A stretch of DNA of 29,291 nucleotides from Ferrimicrobium sp. (GCA_027365375.1 DAHXNM010000322.1:1-29291), one strand, 5' to 3'; counted from the first letter of the stretch, positions 7,696 through 16,628 are shown. The notes: a model not told the origin generated them from the letters alone. Translations and numbers: made by a program.

Positions 7696-8037
7696 CTACG
7701 ACAGAGCATGCCTCAAGCCGACCTTCTCAAGTGGTATCACACAGAGGCCCGCTAATGACAACGCTAGAAAACTGGTTGAACCGCCCCGGGGTTTTAGGGA
7801 GACCCGGGGCGGTTCAACCAGTGCTACCCGTCTGTCGAGTGCTGGTCTTTGGTCAGACGACAAGACTCGTGCATAGATAACCGATGAACCGTGTTTTGGG
7901 TCTTCGGATTCTAGATCTCCGGCCAGAATGAGCTTGCCAACTTTACGTGTTGGGACAGGCATCTTCCCTGTGCGGTGCCATCTATATGCGGTTTGAGGGT
8001 GTATGCCTTGGGAGAGTGCCCAAGCACGTAGGTACAT
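7696..8037 (-). pseudogene. Truncated IS607-family serine recombinase (TnpA) remnant
   Basis: The open frame of 113 codons starts like IS607 TnpA. A MerR-type helix-turn-helix (LRAWALSQGIHPQTAYRWHRTGKMPVPTRKV cut across residues 3-33) is followed by the start of the serine-recombinase domain (VIYARVLSSDQRPALDRRVAL, ending near residue 73). Full-length family members are around 190-220 residues. From residue about 73 the frame runs through the inverted repeat at 7771-7822 and ends in unrelated sequence. The serine that follows YARV in active members is leucine here (TTG, one change from TCG), so even the remaining catalytic site is lost. No tnpB follows. This is a dead fragment between the cytochrome b genes and an acyl-CoA dehydrogenase. 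ATG 8037 looks like the original start. Confidence 0.8.
7771..7822. repeat. Perfect 20-bp inverted repeat with 12-base loop
   Basis: ACTGGTTGAACCGCCCCGGG at 7771-7790 is the exact reverse complement of 7803-7822; the 12 bases between them are GTTTTAGGGAGA. The arm nearest the recombinase remnant starts exactly where similarity to IS607 TnpA stops. Neither side has a T-run, so it is not a standard terminator. It may be a transposon-related hairpin or an inverted duplication scar. Confidence 0.8.
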
Positions 8038-8074
8038 TACATCCTATGGTAGTACATCTGTACGACAACTGTTG

Positions 8075-9265
8075 CTACCCCTTGGGGGTCTGCGACCATG
8101 GAAGTTCTTTGTCGGAGCGTGGCTCCCCCACAAGACCGAGAACTCGTTCACCAAGGATATTACGCATCACCTCAGAGGTGCCCCCCTCGATGGTGTTGGC
8201 TCGGGAACGCAGAAACGCCTGCGTCGCCGCACGCTGCGATGTGTCACCCTGGACACCAGCAAACTCTGGACGTCGCATCGTGTAATCGGGATAGAACAAT
8301 GAGTCCTCCCCTAGTATGTCGACACAGAACTCATATATCTTCTGGTTGAGCTCAGCGTTCGCCAGCTTGACCACCGAACCTTCAGGGCCAGGATTACCCT
8401 GTTGACGCTGCGCAGCAGCTCTTAGAGAGGTTAGCCTCAGTGCCTCAGATCCACACCAGAGCTGCATGAGCTGATCGAGTGACGCGACGGGGCTACTCCT
8501 CATGGCAAAGGATTGCATCGCCTCGGCGATAGCTCCACCACTACGAGGAAGAACCAATCCACCAATCGAGGCACGCTCGTTCATAAGCGTAGTGATGGCG
8601 ACCGACCAACCATTTCCGACCTCGCCCAGTCGCATGCTATCGGGCACATGAACCTCCGTCAGGTAAACCTCGTTGAACTCAGCTTCACCGGTAATCTGGC
8701 GCAATGGTCGCACCTCGACTCCTGCAACTTGCATATCTAGCACGAAATAGGTCAGCCCTCTGTGTTTGGGCGCATCAGGATCACTCCGTGCCACCAGCAT
8801 CCCCCAACGAGCAACATGGGCAAGGGTGGTCCATACCTTCTGCCCACTCAAGATCCACTCGTCACCATCCCTGACTGCTCGCGTTGCAAGTGAAGCAACG
8901 TCTGATCCGGCCCCAGGCTCAGAGAAGAGCTGACACCAGATCTCCTCACCAGTGAAGAGCGGACGCAAGAGTCGGTGCTGAAGCTCCGACGACCCATAGG
9001 TCATCACCGTTGGCGCGCCCATACCCACACCAATTGGATTACTAGCAAAGGCAGCTGGAACCTTCGCGTCCGCCAGTATCTCATCGATAATCCCTTGAAG
9101 AGCCGGGCTTGCCCCACGGCCACCAAGCCCTTCTGGGTGATGTACAAAGGCAAGTCCACGATCGTACTGCTCGCCACGAAAAGAGATCCCTCCGACAGTC
9201 TGGAAGTCAACCTCGTCCAAAAGGTTCAATGTGGCTGACCGTATCTCTTGCTCGTTGACTGTCAT
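8075..9265 (-). CDS. Acyl-CoA dehydrogenase
   Basis: This 396-residue flavoprotein has the acyl-CoA dehydrogenase fold in order: an N-terminal helical domain; the FAD/substrate loop FSEPGAGSDVASLATRA with the following WILSGQKVWTT; the middle beta domain with GITGEAEFNEVYL-like segment (here QITGEAEFNEVYLTEVHVPD); and the C-terminal helices with RSRANTIEGGTSEVMRNILGERVLGL. The glutamate in IEGGT is at the position of the usual catalytic base. Such enzymes introduce the alpha-beta double bond into acyl-CoA and pass electrons to ETF. The IEGGTSE end groups it with the FadE-type branch found in sterol, lipid or terpenoid degradation in actinobacteria, so chain-length preference is open. ATG 9265 follows GAGGAGGGG. 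It lies 77 bp after the c-di-GMP gene on the same strand. Confidence 0.9.
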   Translation of the reverse strand: MTVNEQEIRSATLNLLDEVDFQTVGGISFRGEQYDRGLAFVHHPEGLGGRGASPALQGIIDEILADAKVPAAFASNPIGVGMGAPTVMTYGSSELQHRLLRPLFTGEEIWCQLFSEPGAGSDVASLATRAVRDGDEWILSGQKVWTTLAHVARWGMLVARSDPDAPKHRGLTYFVLDMQVAGVEVRPLRQITGEAEFNEVYLTEVHVPDSMRLGEVGNGWSVAITTLMNERASIGGLVLPRSGGAIAEAMQSFAMRSSPVASLDQLMQLWCGSEALRLTSLRAAAQRQQGNPGPEGSVVKLANAELNQKIYEFCVDILGEDSLFYPDYTMRRPEFAGVQGDTSQRAATQAFLRSRANTIEGGTSEVMRNILGERVLGLVGEPRSDKELPWSQTPKG

Positions 9266-9342
9266 CTGCCCCTCCTCGACACAAGCCTAGCAAACAGTTG
9301 ATGATAGCACAGAGCACGAGGGCCTCCCTTGTCTATGTCTAC

Positions 9343-12300
9343 TCAACGCAAGTGCGAAGCTATGTCACCTCGAAGTGCTCTTATATGTCCCACCCAATGG
9401 GAAGCGAGCGCATGGTAACCACTCCCGTACTCCATCTGGTGGTGGAGTTGAGTGTGCACCGACGACGCGATTGTAAAACTTCTCAACTCACCCCACCGAC
9501 CTTGTCGGATCTCAAACCAATCGAAGAATGGACACATATGCGAAGAGTCGTCACCAGGCCGGTCGAGGTGCGCGACGATGAGCGCGTCGTTGAGCAACAG
9601 AAAGTCCTCGACAGCAAAGACTCGCTCTGGAAGATGAAGAAGCTCTCCTCGATCGAGGATGCCAAGGAAGGCCTCAAGATCGATCGGGCGCGAATACAGG
9701 TAACCCTGGACGAACTGACCCCCCAAGTGGATCCAACGGAAGAGCTCGTCAGTCGTCTCGACCCCCTCGGCAACGACACGAATGCCGGCAATCCGAGCGA
9801 GAAAGCTGAGCGAACTCACGACCGCAAATGAGTTGACATCCATTCCAAATCTAGAGATGAAAGACCGATCGATCTTCAATTCATCGACATCGAGGAGCGC
9901 TACATTGCTTAGCGAGGCATAGCCAGTACCGAAGTCGTCGACCGAGACTGCGACTCCAACGGAGTGAAGCATCGCTATCATGGCACGAGCTGAAGCCAAA
10001 TCATCGAGCGCCACATCCTCGGTGATCTCGATGGTGAAGTGCCACGGCGTCTCGGCCGCAAAGAGCGCCACATCATCTGCAAAATGGGAGGAAAGGAAGT
10101 GCGAAGGTGTCACGTTTAGCGATACGTTGATGTCGGGATAGCCATAGGCCGCGAGCTGATGATGAACTACCAGCGCTGACCTGATAGCGTGATTCCCAAG
10201 CATTCTTGCCAGCTCCGGGTCGCTCTTTACCTCCTTGAGAACCGACTCAAGCGGCACTCCATCCCAACGCATTAGCAGCTCAACGCCAACAACCATGCCC
10301 GTGGTACCATTTACCTTGGGTTGGAGTGCAAAACGAAGGTCTCCATTGTCTATCGCAGCTGGCAAGCGATCGCGAACCTGACGGCGCAGTTCAATCGAGC
10401 GAGCTACCATGCCACCAAAAAGATAGGAGCGTGCTTTGCCGGCCGCCTTCGCGGCATATAGTGCCTCGTCAGCATGAGCGAGAAGGCTGGGGTAATCACG
10501 TCCGTCGGTGACCGACATTGCCCAACCTAGTGAACCGGTGATTCGATACTCTTCACCGATCTCGCCAACGAGTACCATCACGCGCTCTACAAGGTTGTCA
10601 ACGGCACGATAGTCGGCATCAGCGACACAGAACCCAAACTCATCACCACCGAGACGAGAGACAAAGTCGTCATTCTCGACAAGCGTCATTAAGCCCGAAC
10701 CGAGTGACTCCAAAAACTTATCACCTGCCCAGTGCCCCGCGGTGTCATTAAGCTCCTTAAACCCGTCCAAGTCAAGGATTCCAATCGCCACCTCTCGGCC
10801 TGACACCAGTAGATGGCGAACCTTTTCTTCGAACGCCAGTCGGTTATCCAAACCGGTTAGCATGTCGGTACGAGCAGCAATGCGTTGGACATTCTTTTCT
10901 CGTTCGAGCGCTTGTTTTAGGTTCAAATCGGCGATCCCCTGCTCGATCATCTTTACCACCGTTTCCAGCAGGGAGATGACCGCAGGGGTGACGGTGTTAG
11001 TTACTTGCGACATGACGGTGAGGGCAGCGAAAACATGTCCGTTTTTATGAACGGGTAGTGCCACTCCGCAGTTCCAACCAAAGGTGCGCAGAAAGTCTAT
11101 CCACGGGCTCACTGCGGTATCCCCGAGTTCGTCTTGATTCCAGGCAACAGAATCCGAGCGAATTGCTCGCAACGCCAACGGTCCATCGCCCACATGATCA
11201 AGTGGCACCAGAAGGGCTCCGACCTCCTGTGCCCCTCTACCCGCACTCGCCATCGGAACCAATCGGTTCATGTCTGGATTCGGCACCGCCACCCAAGATG
11301 AGGTAAACACGCTCTCGGTCACTAGCACGTCACAGAAGGACTGCAATAGCTCGGTCTCGGACTGAGCAGACACCATGATCGAGGCACTCTGGAGCACAGT
11401 CAACGTGAGGTTGTTCAACCAACGGTTCTCCCACTCTGAACGATTGTGCTCGACACGAGCGATCGCCTGCCTGATCAACTCGTCCATCGAGTAGACAACA
11501 TCCTCGCCGATGCCACGATCGGCCTGGTCGTCGATGGCAAAAATCATCACACCCTGGCTGATGCCAGCAATCACGATCGGTAGACGCAGGACCGCACTTC
11601 CGCTAGCTAGCAGAGTCGCCACCTCGCCCAACTCATAACGATCGAGGCTGCCAATAAGACCGTTAGTTATTACCTCCTGCTGCAAGCGGAAACAGGTCGC
11701 CGATGGTCCGAGCGTATCGAGTCTGCCGGACACCGAAATCTCAAGCTCGACGAGTTCTCGACGAGCGTCATCGTTTATTTCTCCCCACACTCCAACGCAG
11801 CGCAACACGTCAGCACTGGGGTCAAAGCGCATCAGGCAAGCCTGTCGTATTGAGACATCACGTGCAAGGTTTTCTGCAATATCTCCAAGAGCCGACGCCC
11901 ACTCAGTTGTCATCGAGGATTGGAGTGCGATCTTGGCGCCAACTATCTGGTCAAGCAGCCTACCGTGAGCAAAAGCGGTGCGCGCGTGGAATAGTCGACC
12001 CAACTCCGACCCAAGCGCACCCATCATATCTTCAATATCGACCGGAACCGGATCTGACTCACGCCGGTACAACGCCAGTGCGGCGCTCCGATTGAGCGAC
12101 AGCGGAAACGGCACGACAATGGCCGAACCGAGTTCATAGAGCCTGAGTTGATCATCCCATATGCCAAAATGATCATCAAAGTGCCGAGAGCCCAAGGTCA
12201 CATCTCCACTGCGCAAAGCGATGCCAGTTGGTCCCTGACCACGTGGGTCGTTAGGGTCAGTTCGAAGATCGAGCGCATCAGCGTATGCACTCCCCTCACC

Positions 12301-12942
12301 TGCCACGGCGACGATAGATATCCGTTCGCCCAGCCCGGTGGCCGGAGTGCCAAGTACCGTCGCCATAAAGACAAGAGGGGCTTGAGTCGCTCGTTGAATC
12401 ATCTCTACCAACTGCTCGATCAACAACGACTCAGGCATCTGCACGTAGCGATCAAAAAGATTGGCAACCTCGACAATGGTCTGCTGCAGCGCCTCGCGAG
12501 AGCTCCAGAGGCGTATGCTCGCCTCACCAGTGGTAGCCAAAAGCTCCTTTTCATGGAGCAACAGCAGCCCCAACTCATCCGCATTCAGTAAATCAGTCAA
12601 CTCATTGCGGTAAAGCGCATAGATCCTGTCGATCCAGCTTGGGCGAATGCCGATACGGAGATGGACATCAGAGACCCGGCCGATAACCCCATAGTCAACC
12701 CGCTGTTCCGAGAACATGCGGATGAACTCGTCGGTGATCACCTGCGCAATCCGGTCAGCCTCAGCAAGCTCGCCCTCATGGAATACACCGATATCGGAAA
12801 CCATGAGATCACAAAGCTTGGGCTGGAGCTGCCTCAACGCCTCGATCAATCCTGCCGAAATACGGCGATCCTCTGCCGTATGCCCTCCAGAACTGCCACG
12901 ACTTGGGGTAGGATCCGAGCCGAACTCTGAATTTACCTCCAT
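9343..12942 (-). CDS. Globin-coupled GAF-GAF-GAF-GGDEF-EAL c-di-GMP cyclase/phosphodiesterase with CZB-like tail
   Basis: The 1199-residue soluble protein has, in order: a protoglobin-like sensor (about 25-165) with VHLRIGIRPSWI, where H94 is the expected proximal haem ligand; three GAF-like regions (about 168-325, 343-495, 519-670); a GGDEF domain (about 690-845) with intact GGDEF at 765-769; an EAL domain (about 855-1095); and a C-terminal region with C1137, H1163 and H1167. The cyclase has no RxxD product-inhibition site (ENDD stands there). In the EAL domain the signature reads ELL (888-890) but the glutamate is kept, and NVSLN, DDFGTG (1002-1007), KIDRSF and VVAEGVET are intact, so hydrolysis of c-di-GMP is plausible. 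The C-x25-H-x3-H tail pattern matches zinc-binding CZB domains, though the usual first histidine is less clear. ATG 12942 follows GAGGAG. Both oxygen and zinc or thiol state may set c-di-GMP levels; that is inference. Confidence 0.85.
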   Translation of the reverse strand: MEVNSEFGSDPTPSRGSSGGHTAEDRRISAGLIEALRQLQPKLCDLMVSDIGVFHEGELAEADRIAQVITDEFIRMFSEQRVDYGVIGRVSDVHLRIGIRPSWIDRIYALYRNELTDLLNADELGLLLLHEKELLATTGEASIRLWSSREALQQTIVEVANLFDRYVQMPESLLIEQLVEMIQRATQAPLVFMATVLGTPATGLGERISIVAVAGEGSAYADALDLRTDPNDPRGQGPTGIALRSGDVTLGSRHFDDHFGIWDDQLRLYELGSAIVVPFPLSLNRSAALALYRRESDPVPVDIEDMMGALGSELGRLFHARTAFAHGRLLDQIVGAKIALQSSMTTEWASALGDIAENLARDVSIRQACLMRFDPSADVLRCVGVWGEINDDARRELVELEISVSGRLDTLGPSATCFRLQQEVITNGLIGSLDRYELGEVATLLASGSAVLRLPIVIAGISQGVMIFAIDDQADRGIGEDVVYSMDELIRQAIARVEHNRSEWENRWLNNLTLTVLQSASIMVSAQSETELLQSFCDVLVTESVFTSSWVAVPNPDMNRLVPMASAGRGAQEVGALLVPLDHVGDGPLALRAIRSDSVAWNQDELGDTAVSPWIDFLRTFGWNCGVALPVHKNGHVFAALTVMSQVTNTVTPAVISLLETVVKMIEQGIADLNLKQALEREKNVQRIAARTDMLTGLDNRLAFEEKVRHLLVSGREVAIGILDLDGFKELNDTAGHWAGDKFLESLGSGLMTLVENDDFVSRLGGDEFGFCVADADYRAVDNLVERVMVLVGEIGEEYRITGSLGWAMSVTDGRDYPSLLAHADEALYAAKAAGKARSYLFGGMVARSIELRRQVRDRLPAAIDNGDLRFALQPKVNGTTGMVVGVELLMRWDGVPLESVLKEVKSDPELARMLGNHAIRSALVVHHQLAAYGYPDINVSLNVTPSHFLSSHFADDVALFAAETPWHFTIEITEDVALDDLASARAMIAMLHSVGVAVSVDDFGTGYASLSNVALLDVDELKIDRSFISRFGMDVNSFAVVSSLSFLARIAGIRVVAEGVETTDELFRWIHLGGQFVQGYLYSRPIDLEAFLGILDRGELLHLPERVFAVEDFLLLNDALIVAHLDRPGDDSSHMCPFFDWFEIRQGRWGELRSFTIASSVHTQLHHQMEYGSGYHALASHWVGHIRALRGDIASHLR

Positions 12943-12989
12943 ACCTCAGCTCCTCAGCGGCGCACACTAACACTTACACCATAGGACAT

Positions 12990-13038
12990 GCGAACCTAAC
13001 TTATCCCTTTTTTATCGGCCGCTAGCTCGCGAACCTAA
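12990..13038. promoter_or_regulatory. Divergent promoter region with two GCGAACCTAA direct repeats
   Basis: GCGAACCTAA occurs at 12990-12999 and again at 13029-13038, 39 bp apart, in the 146-bp gap between the leftward c-di-GMP gene and the rightward acyl-CoA dehydrogenase operon. The 39-bp spacing is near four helical turns, which would suit a regulator bound on one DNA face. A TTTTTT run at 13008-13013 lies between them. The regulator is unknown. Confidence 0.4.
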
Positions 13039-13088
13039 GGCAGTGCCGAAAACTGGCAGAAATTGACGGGAAGGTGCAGAATGGAGGA

Positions 13089-14237
13089 ATGACAAACTTT
13101 GCACTCAATGAGGAGCACAAGCAGTTTCGCTCGGTACTTCGGTCCTTCGCAGAGAGCCGAGTTGCACCCTTCGCGCAAGAGGTGGACGAGAGCGAGAGCT
13201 TCCCTTGGAAGAGTTTTGAGGCTTGCAAGGAGATGGAACTTCCTGCGCTGGCGATACCTGAGGCGTATGGAGGGGCAGGGGCAGACAGCATCACCAACGC
13301 CATCATGGTCGAGGAGCTTGCTCGCGTCTGCGCGTCTACCTCACTCACCATGCTGATCTCGAAACTCGGGATGACACCGGTGATCTACTGGGGATCAGAG
13401 GAGCTCAAAAACAAGTACCTTCCTCGTGTAGCCTCCGGCGACGCACAGGCATCTTATTGCCTCTCCGAGCCTGATGCTGGGAGCGACGTAGCAGCGATGA
13501 CGACTAAGGCCGTACTCGACGGAGACCACTACGTTCTCAGTGGAACCAAATACTGGATTACCAATGCCGGCATCTCGGATACGTATACCGTTTTCGCAAA
13601 GACCGATCCCCAAGCCGGACACCGCGGCATCACCGCTTTTCTTGTTGAGGCCGATTGGGGCGTCAAAGTTGCCAAACTCGAGAAGAAGTTAGGAGTGAGG
13701 GGCTCGCCTACCGGCGAGGTCACCTTCGACGAGGTTAGGGTACCTGTCGCCAACCGAATCGGCGAGGAGGGACAGGGCTTTTATATAGCCATGGGTACCC
13801 TTGACCGATCACGACCGACCATCGGCGCCCAAGCCGTCGGGATCGCCACCGGTGCTATCGACTACGCGGCTAACTACATCAAGAATCGGCATCAGTTCGG
13901 GCGCGCAATCGCCGACAACCAAGGAATTCAATTCATGCTCGCCGATATGGCCACTCGAGTGGAGGCGGCCCGCGGGTTGGTCTATCAGGCTTGCCAACTC
14001 ATCGATAACGATCCTGACGGCCAACTGACCAAGTACGGTGCCATGGCCAAGATGTTTGCCTCGGATGTCGCGATGTCGACCACCGTCGATGCGCTCCAGC
14101 TACTCGGCGGCTATGGCTACACCAAAGACTTCCCGTTGGAGCGCATGATGCGCGATGCGAAGATCACGCAAATCTACGAGGGAACCAACCAGGTGCAACG
14201 CATCGTCATATCCCGTCAAGTGCTAGGGGGCAAGTAA
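13089..14237 (+). CDS. Short-chain-type acyl-CoA dehydrogenase
   Basis: The 382-residue protein is a standard butyryl/short-branched-chain-type acyl-CoA dehydrogenase. It begins NFALNEEHKQFRSVLRSF, carries YCLSEPDAGSDVAAM and YWITNAG in the FAD-binding region, KLGVRGSPTGEVTFDEVRVP in the beta domain and RMMRDAKITQIYEGTNQVQR at the end. E364 in YEGT is the expected catalytic base. It oxidises acyl-CoA to enoyl-CoA with FAD and ETF. Start choice is uncertain. ATG 13089 gives the usual N terminus, but GGAGGA abuts it with no spacer. GTG 13074 in frame adds five residues and has GGGAAG directly in front. The gene ends TAATG, sharing one base with the next gene, so the two are translationally coupled in one beta-oxidation operon. 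Confidence 0.92.
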   Translation: MTNFALNEEHKQFRSVLRSFAESRVAPFAQEVDESESFPWKSFEACKEMELPALAIPEAYGGAGADSITNAIMVEELARVCASTSLTMLISKLGMTPVIYWGSEELKNKYLPRVASGDAQASYCLSEPDAGSDVAAMTTKAVLDGDHYVLSGTKYWITNAGISDTYTVFAKTDPQAGHRGITAFLVEADWGVKVAKLEKKLGVRGSPTGEVTFDEVRVPVANRIGEEGQGFYIAMGTLDRSRPTIGAQAVGIATGAIDYAANYIKNRHQFGRAIADNQGIQFMLADMATRVEAARGLVYQACQLIDNDPDGQLTKYGAMAKMFASDVAMSTTVDALQLLGGYGYTKDFPLERMMRDAKITQIYEGTNQVQRIVISRQVLGGK

Positions 14238-15091
14238 TGATTCAGCGTCTAGGAGTCGTCGGAGCCGGTCTAATGGGTTCTGGAATTGCAGAGGTCGCAT
14301 CGCGGCAAGGCGTGGACGTCATCGTCATCGAGGCCACCGAAGCAAGTGTTCAAGCTGGCTCCAACCGGATCACCAGATCCCTCGACCGTGGCGTTCGCTC
14401 CGGCAAGCTCTCCGAACAGGCCAGGGCCGATGCCTTGGGCCACATTGAGGTCACGACCGCCTTCGAAAAGCTGTACGACCGCGAGTTGGTGGTTGAGGCG
14501 GTGATCGAAGATGAAGCCGCCAAACTCGATGTATTCCGACGATTGGATTCGATAATCGAGGATCCCACCGCGGTCCTAGCCTCCAACACCTCCTCGATTC
14601 CTATCATGAAACTCGCTATGGCGACACAAAGACCTGAGCAGGTGGTAGGCATCCACTTCTTCAATCCGGTGCCCGTCATGCCACTGGTGGAGGTGGTTAC
14701 GTCTCTCATGACAAACCCCAAAGTTGAACAACAGGCTCACGAATTTGCGGGCGGCCAACTTGGAAAGCACGTGATCAAGTCCAAGGATCGTGCCGGCTTC
14801 ATTGTGAATGCGCTGTTGATTCCATATCTGCTCTCGGCGGTACGAATGTTCGAATCAGGTTTCGCCACCGCCGAAGACATCGACACCGGTATGGTGGATG
14901 GATGTGCTCACCCGATGGGTCCACTAGCGCTTGCCGACCTTATCGGACTCGATACGACGATGGCGGTTGCGCAATCTCTCTACGAAGAGTTTAAGGAACC
15001 GCTCTATGCTCCACCACCGTTGCTATCGCGGATGTGCGAAGCTGGGTTACTAGGACGCAAGGCAGGAAGAGGGTTCTACCAGTACAGCTAG
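14237..15091 (+). CDS. hbd: 3-hydroxybutyryl-CoA dehydrogenase family protein
   Basis: The 284-residue protein has the NAD-binding GVVGAGLMGSGIAEV at its N terminus, an ELVVEAVIED segment, SNTSS, and HFFNPVPVMPLVEVV, whose H140 is the catalytic histidine of 3-hydroxyacyl-CoA dehydrogenases. The C-terminal substrate/dimer domain ends with GLLGRKAGRGFYQYS, the typical family end. It oxidises 3-hydroxyacyl-CoA to 3-ketoacyl-CoA with NAD+ (or the reverse with NADPH in FadB2/PaaH relatives). Its ATG overlaps the stop of the acyl-CoA dehydrogenase by one base. The pair supply two of the four beta-oxidation steps; enoyl-CoA hydratase and thiolase are not in the window. No terminator is obvious before gltX, 68 bp downstream. 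Confidence 0.93.
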   Translation: MIQRLGVVGAGLMGSGIAEVASRQGVDVIVIEATEASVQAGSNRITRSLDRGVRSGKLSEQARADALGHIEVTTAFEKLYDRELVVEAVIEDEAAKLDVFRRLDSIIEDPTAVLASNTSSIPIMKLAMATQRPEQVVGIHFFNPVPVMPLVEVVTSLMTNPKVEQQAHEFAGGQLGKHVIKSKDRAGFIVNALLIPYLLSAVRMFESGFATAEDIDTGMVDGCAHPMGPLALADLIGLDTTMAVAQSLYEEFKEPLYAPPPLLSRMCEAGLLGRKAGRGFYQYS

Positions 15092-15120
15092 CGCAAGCAC
15101 CCCCCCGCATGGGCCATAGC

Positions 15121-15126
15121 TAGGAT
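15121..15126 (+). promoter_or_regulatory. Candidate -10 box for gltX
   Basis: TAGGAT within GCTAGGAT lies 33 bp before the gltX start. The GCTAGGAT octamer is shared with the promoter proposed for tRNA-Gln. A -35 box is not clear; the upstream sequence is C-rich. Confidence 0.4.
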
Positions 15127-15159
15127 GGATCTGCAACTGAGAGCCCAAAGGAGAAGCTG

Positions 15160-16566
15160 TTGAGTCCGTCGAATCCAGAGAAGGTCCGCTTTGCTCCATC
15201 TCCTACCGGGTTCTTCCACGTTGGAAGCGCTCGTACCATCCTCTACAACTGGTTAATCGCTAGAAAATCTGCAGGATCGCTGATGCTCAGAATCGACGAC
15301 ACCGATGAGGAGCGAAATCGCGAGGAGTGGGTTGATGGCATATACCGTGCCATTCAGTGGCTTGGTCTCGGTTGGGATGATGGACCAATTCGGCAATCCA
15401 CCAGGATCGACCATTACCAAGAGATCGCCTTCGACCTCTTTAGACAGGGCCGCGCGTACTGGTGTGATTGCACTCGCGAAGCTGTTGAGGCACGAAAACC
15501 GCCCGGGACGCCACCAGGTTACGATGGGTTCTGTAGAGACCGAGGGCTCACGCAAGGACCAGGGCGAGCGCTCCGCTTCAGGGTCCCAGTCGGTGACGTC
15601 GTAGTCACAGACCTAATCCGTGGAGAGGTAGTCTTCCCCGATGGTTCTATCGAGGATTTTATTATACTCAAGTCCTCACTTGCACCTCTATACGTGCTGG
15701 CGAACGTCGTTGATGACATCGACTTTGCCATCACCACCGTTCTACGTGCCGAAGAACATCTACCCACCACGCCAAAGGCTGTCCTGATTCACCAGGCGCT
15801 ACAGAGCCCTCTACCACGCTTTGGTCACCTGCCGGTCCTGGTAAACGAACAACGGCGTAAACTCTCCAAACGCCGTGACCGCGTGGCTGTCGAAGACTAT
15901 CGCCAACTCGGTTATCTTCCTGAGCCTATGGTTAATTATCTCGCGCTCCTTGGCTGGAACCCTGGCGACGACCGAGAGTTCTTTTCCCTTGACGAACTCA
16001 TAGAGGCCTTCTCTCTCGAGCGCGTCGGTCACTCACCGGCGTTCTTCGACGAGCAACGTCTCCTCCACTTCAACAAGTCCTACCTCGCCAACCTCTCCCC
16101 ACAGGCCTTCCAGGAAGTAGCTCGACCGTTCGTAACCTCTCTAATTGCTCTCAACGACGGTGGAGAGGAGCGCTATACGCGGATCGCCCCTGAGGTCCAG
16201 ACACGAATTGGTACTCTCTCCGAATTGCCGACGATGATAGGCTTCCTCTTTGAGTTCTCGCCCGACTATGCCCAACTCATCAGCAAGCTTCGAGCAGACG
16301 ATGTCAACTATCTCACCCACACCCATCAGGCCCTCAACGACCTGAGCGAGTTCAACGAAGCCGAGGTGGAGGGGTGTCTGCGGACTCTCGCAGTCACCCT
16401 CGACACCAACCTACGCAAACTACAGGCCCCTATCCGGCTCGCTATCACCGGCGCTCCGGTTGGGCCTCCGCTGTTCACCTCCATGGCCATCCTGGGCAGA
16501 GATGAGTGTAGCAATCGACTGAAGGCTCTGCTGGATGCGGCGGTAAAGGCGCTACCCGAGAGCTAG
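15160..16566 (+). CDS. gltX: Glutamyl-tRNA synthetase
   Basis: The 468-residue class I synthetase joins glutamate to tRNA-Glu. The catalytic Rossmann fold has RFAPSPTGFFHVGSART, where H20-V-G-S23 is the HIGH-type motif, and KLSKR at 234-238 is the KMSKS-type motif. A zinc-site pattern is visible as C102-x-C104 and C125 (WCDC...GFC). The C-terminal helical domain recognises the anticodon. Length is normal. The start is TTG 15160, preceded by AAAGGAGAAG at suitable spacing; no ATG or GTG fits. The gene is followed 83 bp later by tRNA-Gln. Many actinobacteria lack GlnRS and use a non-discriminating GluRS plus GatCAB to make Gln-tRNA-Gln, so this enzyme may charge both tRNAs; that needs proof. 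Confidence 0.97.
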   Translation: MSPSNPEKVRFAPSPTGFFHVGSARTILYNWLIARKSAGSLMLRIDDTDEERNREEWVDGIYRAIQWLGLGWDDGPIRQSTRIDHYQEIAFDLFRQGRAYWCDCTREAVEARKPPGTPPGYDGFCRDRGLTQGPGRALRFRVPVGDVVVTDLIRGEVVFPDGSIEDFIILKSSLAPLYVLANVVDDIDFAITTVLRAEEHLPTTPKAVLIHQALQSPLPRFGHLPVLVNEQRRKLSKRRDRVAVEDYRQLGYLPEPMVNYLALLGWNPGDDREFFSLDELIEAFSLERVGHSPAFFDEQRLLHFNKSYLANLSPQAFQEVARPFVTSLIALNDGGEERYTRIAPEVQTRIGTLSELPTMIGFLFEFSPDYAQLISKLRADDVNYLTHTHQALNDLSEFNEAEVEGCLRTLAVTLDTNLRKLQAPIRLAITGAPVGPPLFTSMAILGRDECSNRLKALLDAAVKALPES

Positions 16567-16628
16567 CGAGCACGGGAGATTTTCTCAGTTACAACCCGGC
16601 CGAGATGGACGGCCCCCTCGGTATCGAC

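Noticed and set aside
9298..9831. 177-codon open frame on the plus strand
   Set aside because: It is antisense to the C-terminal EAL/CZB-like part of the c-di-GMP gene, has no ribosome site and resembles no protein family.
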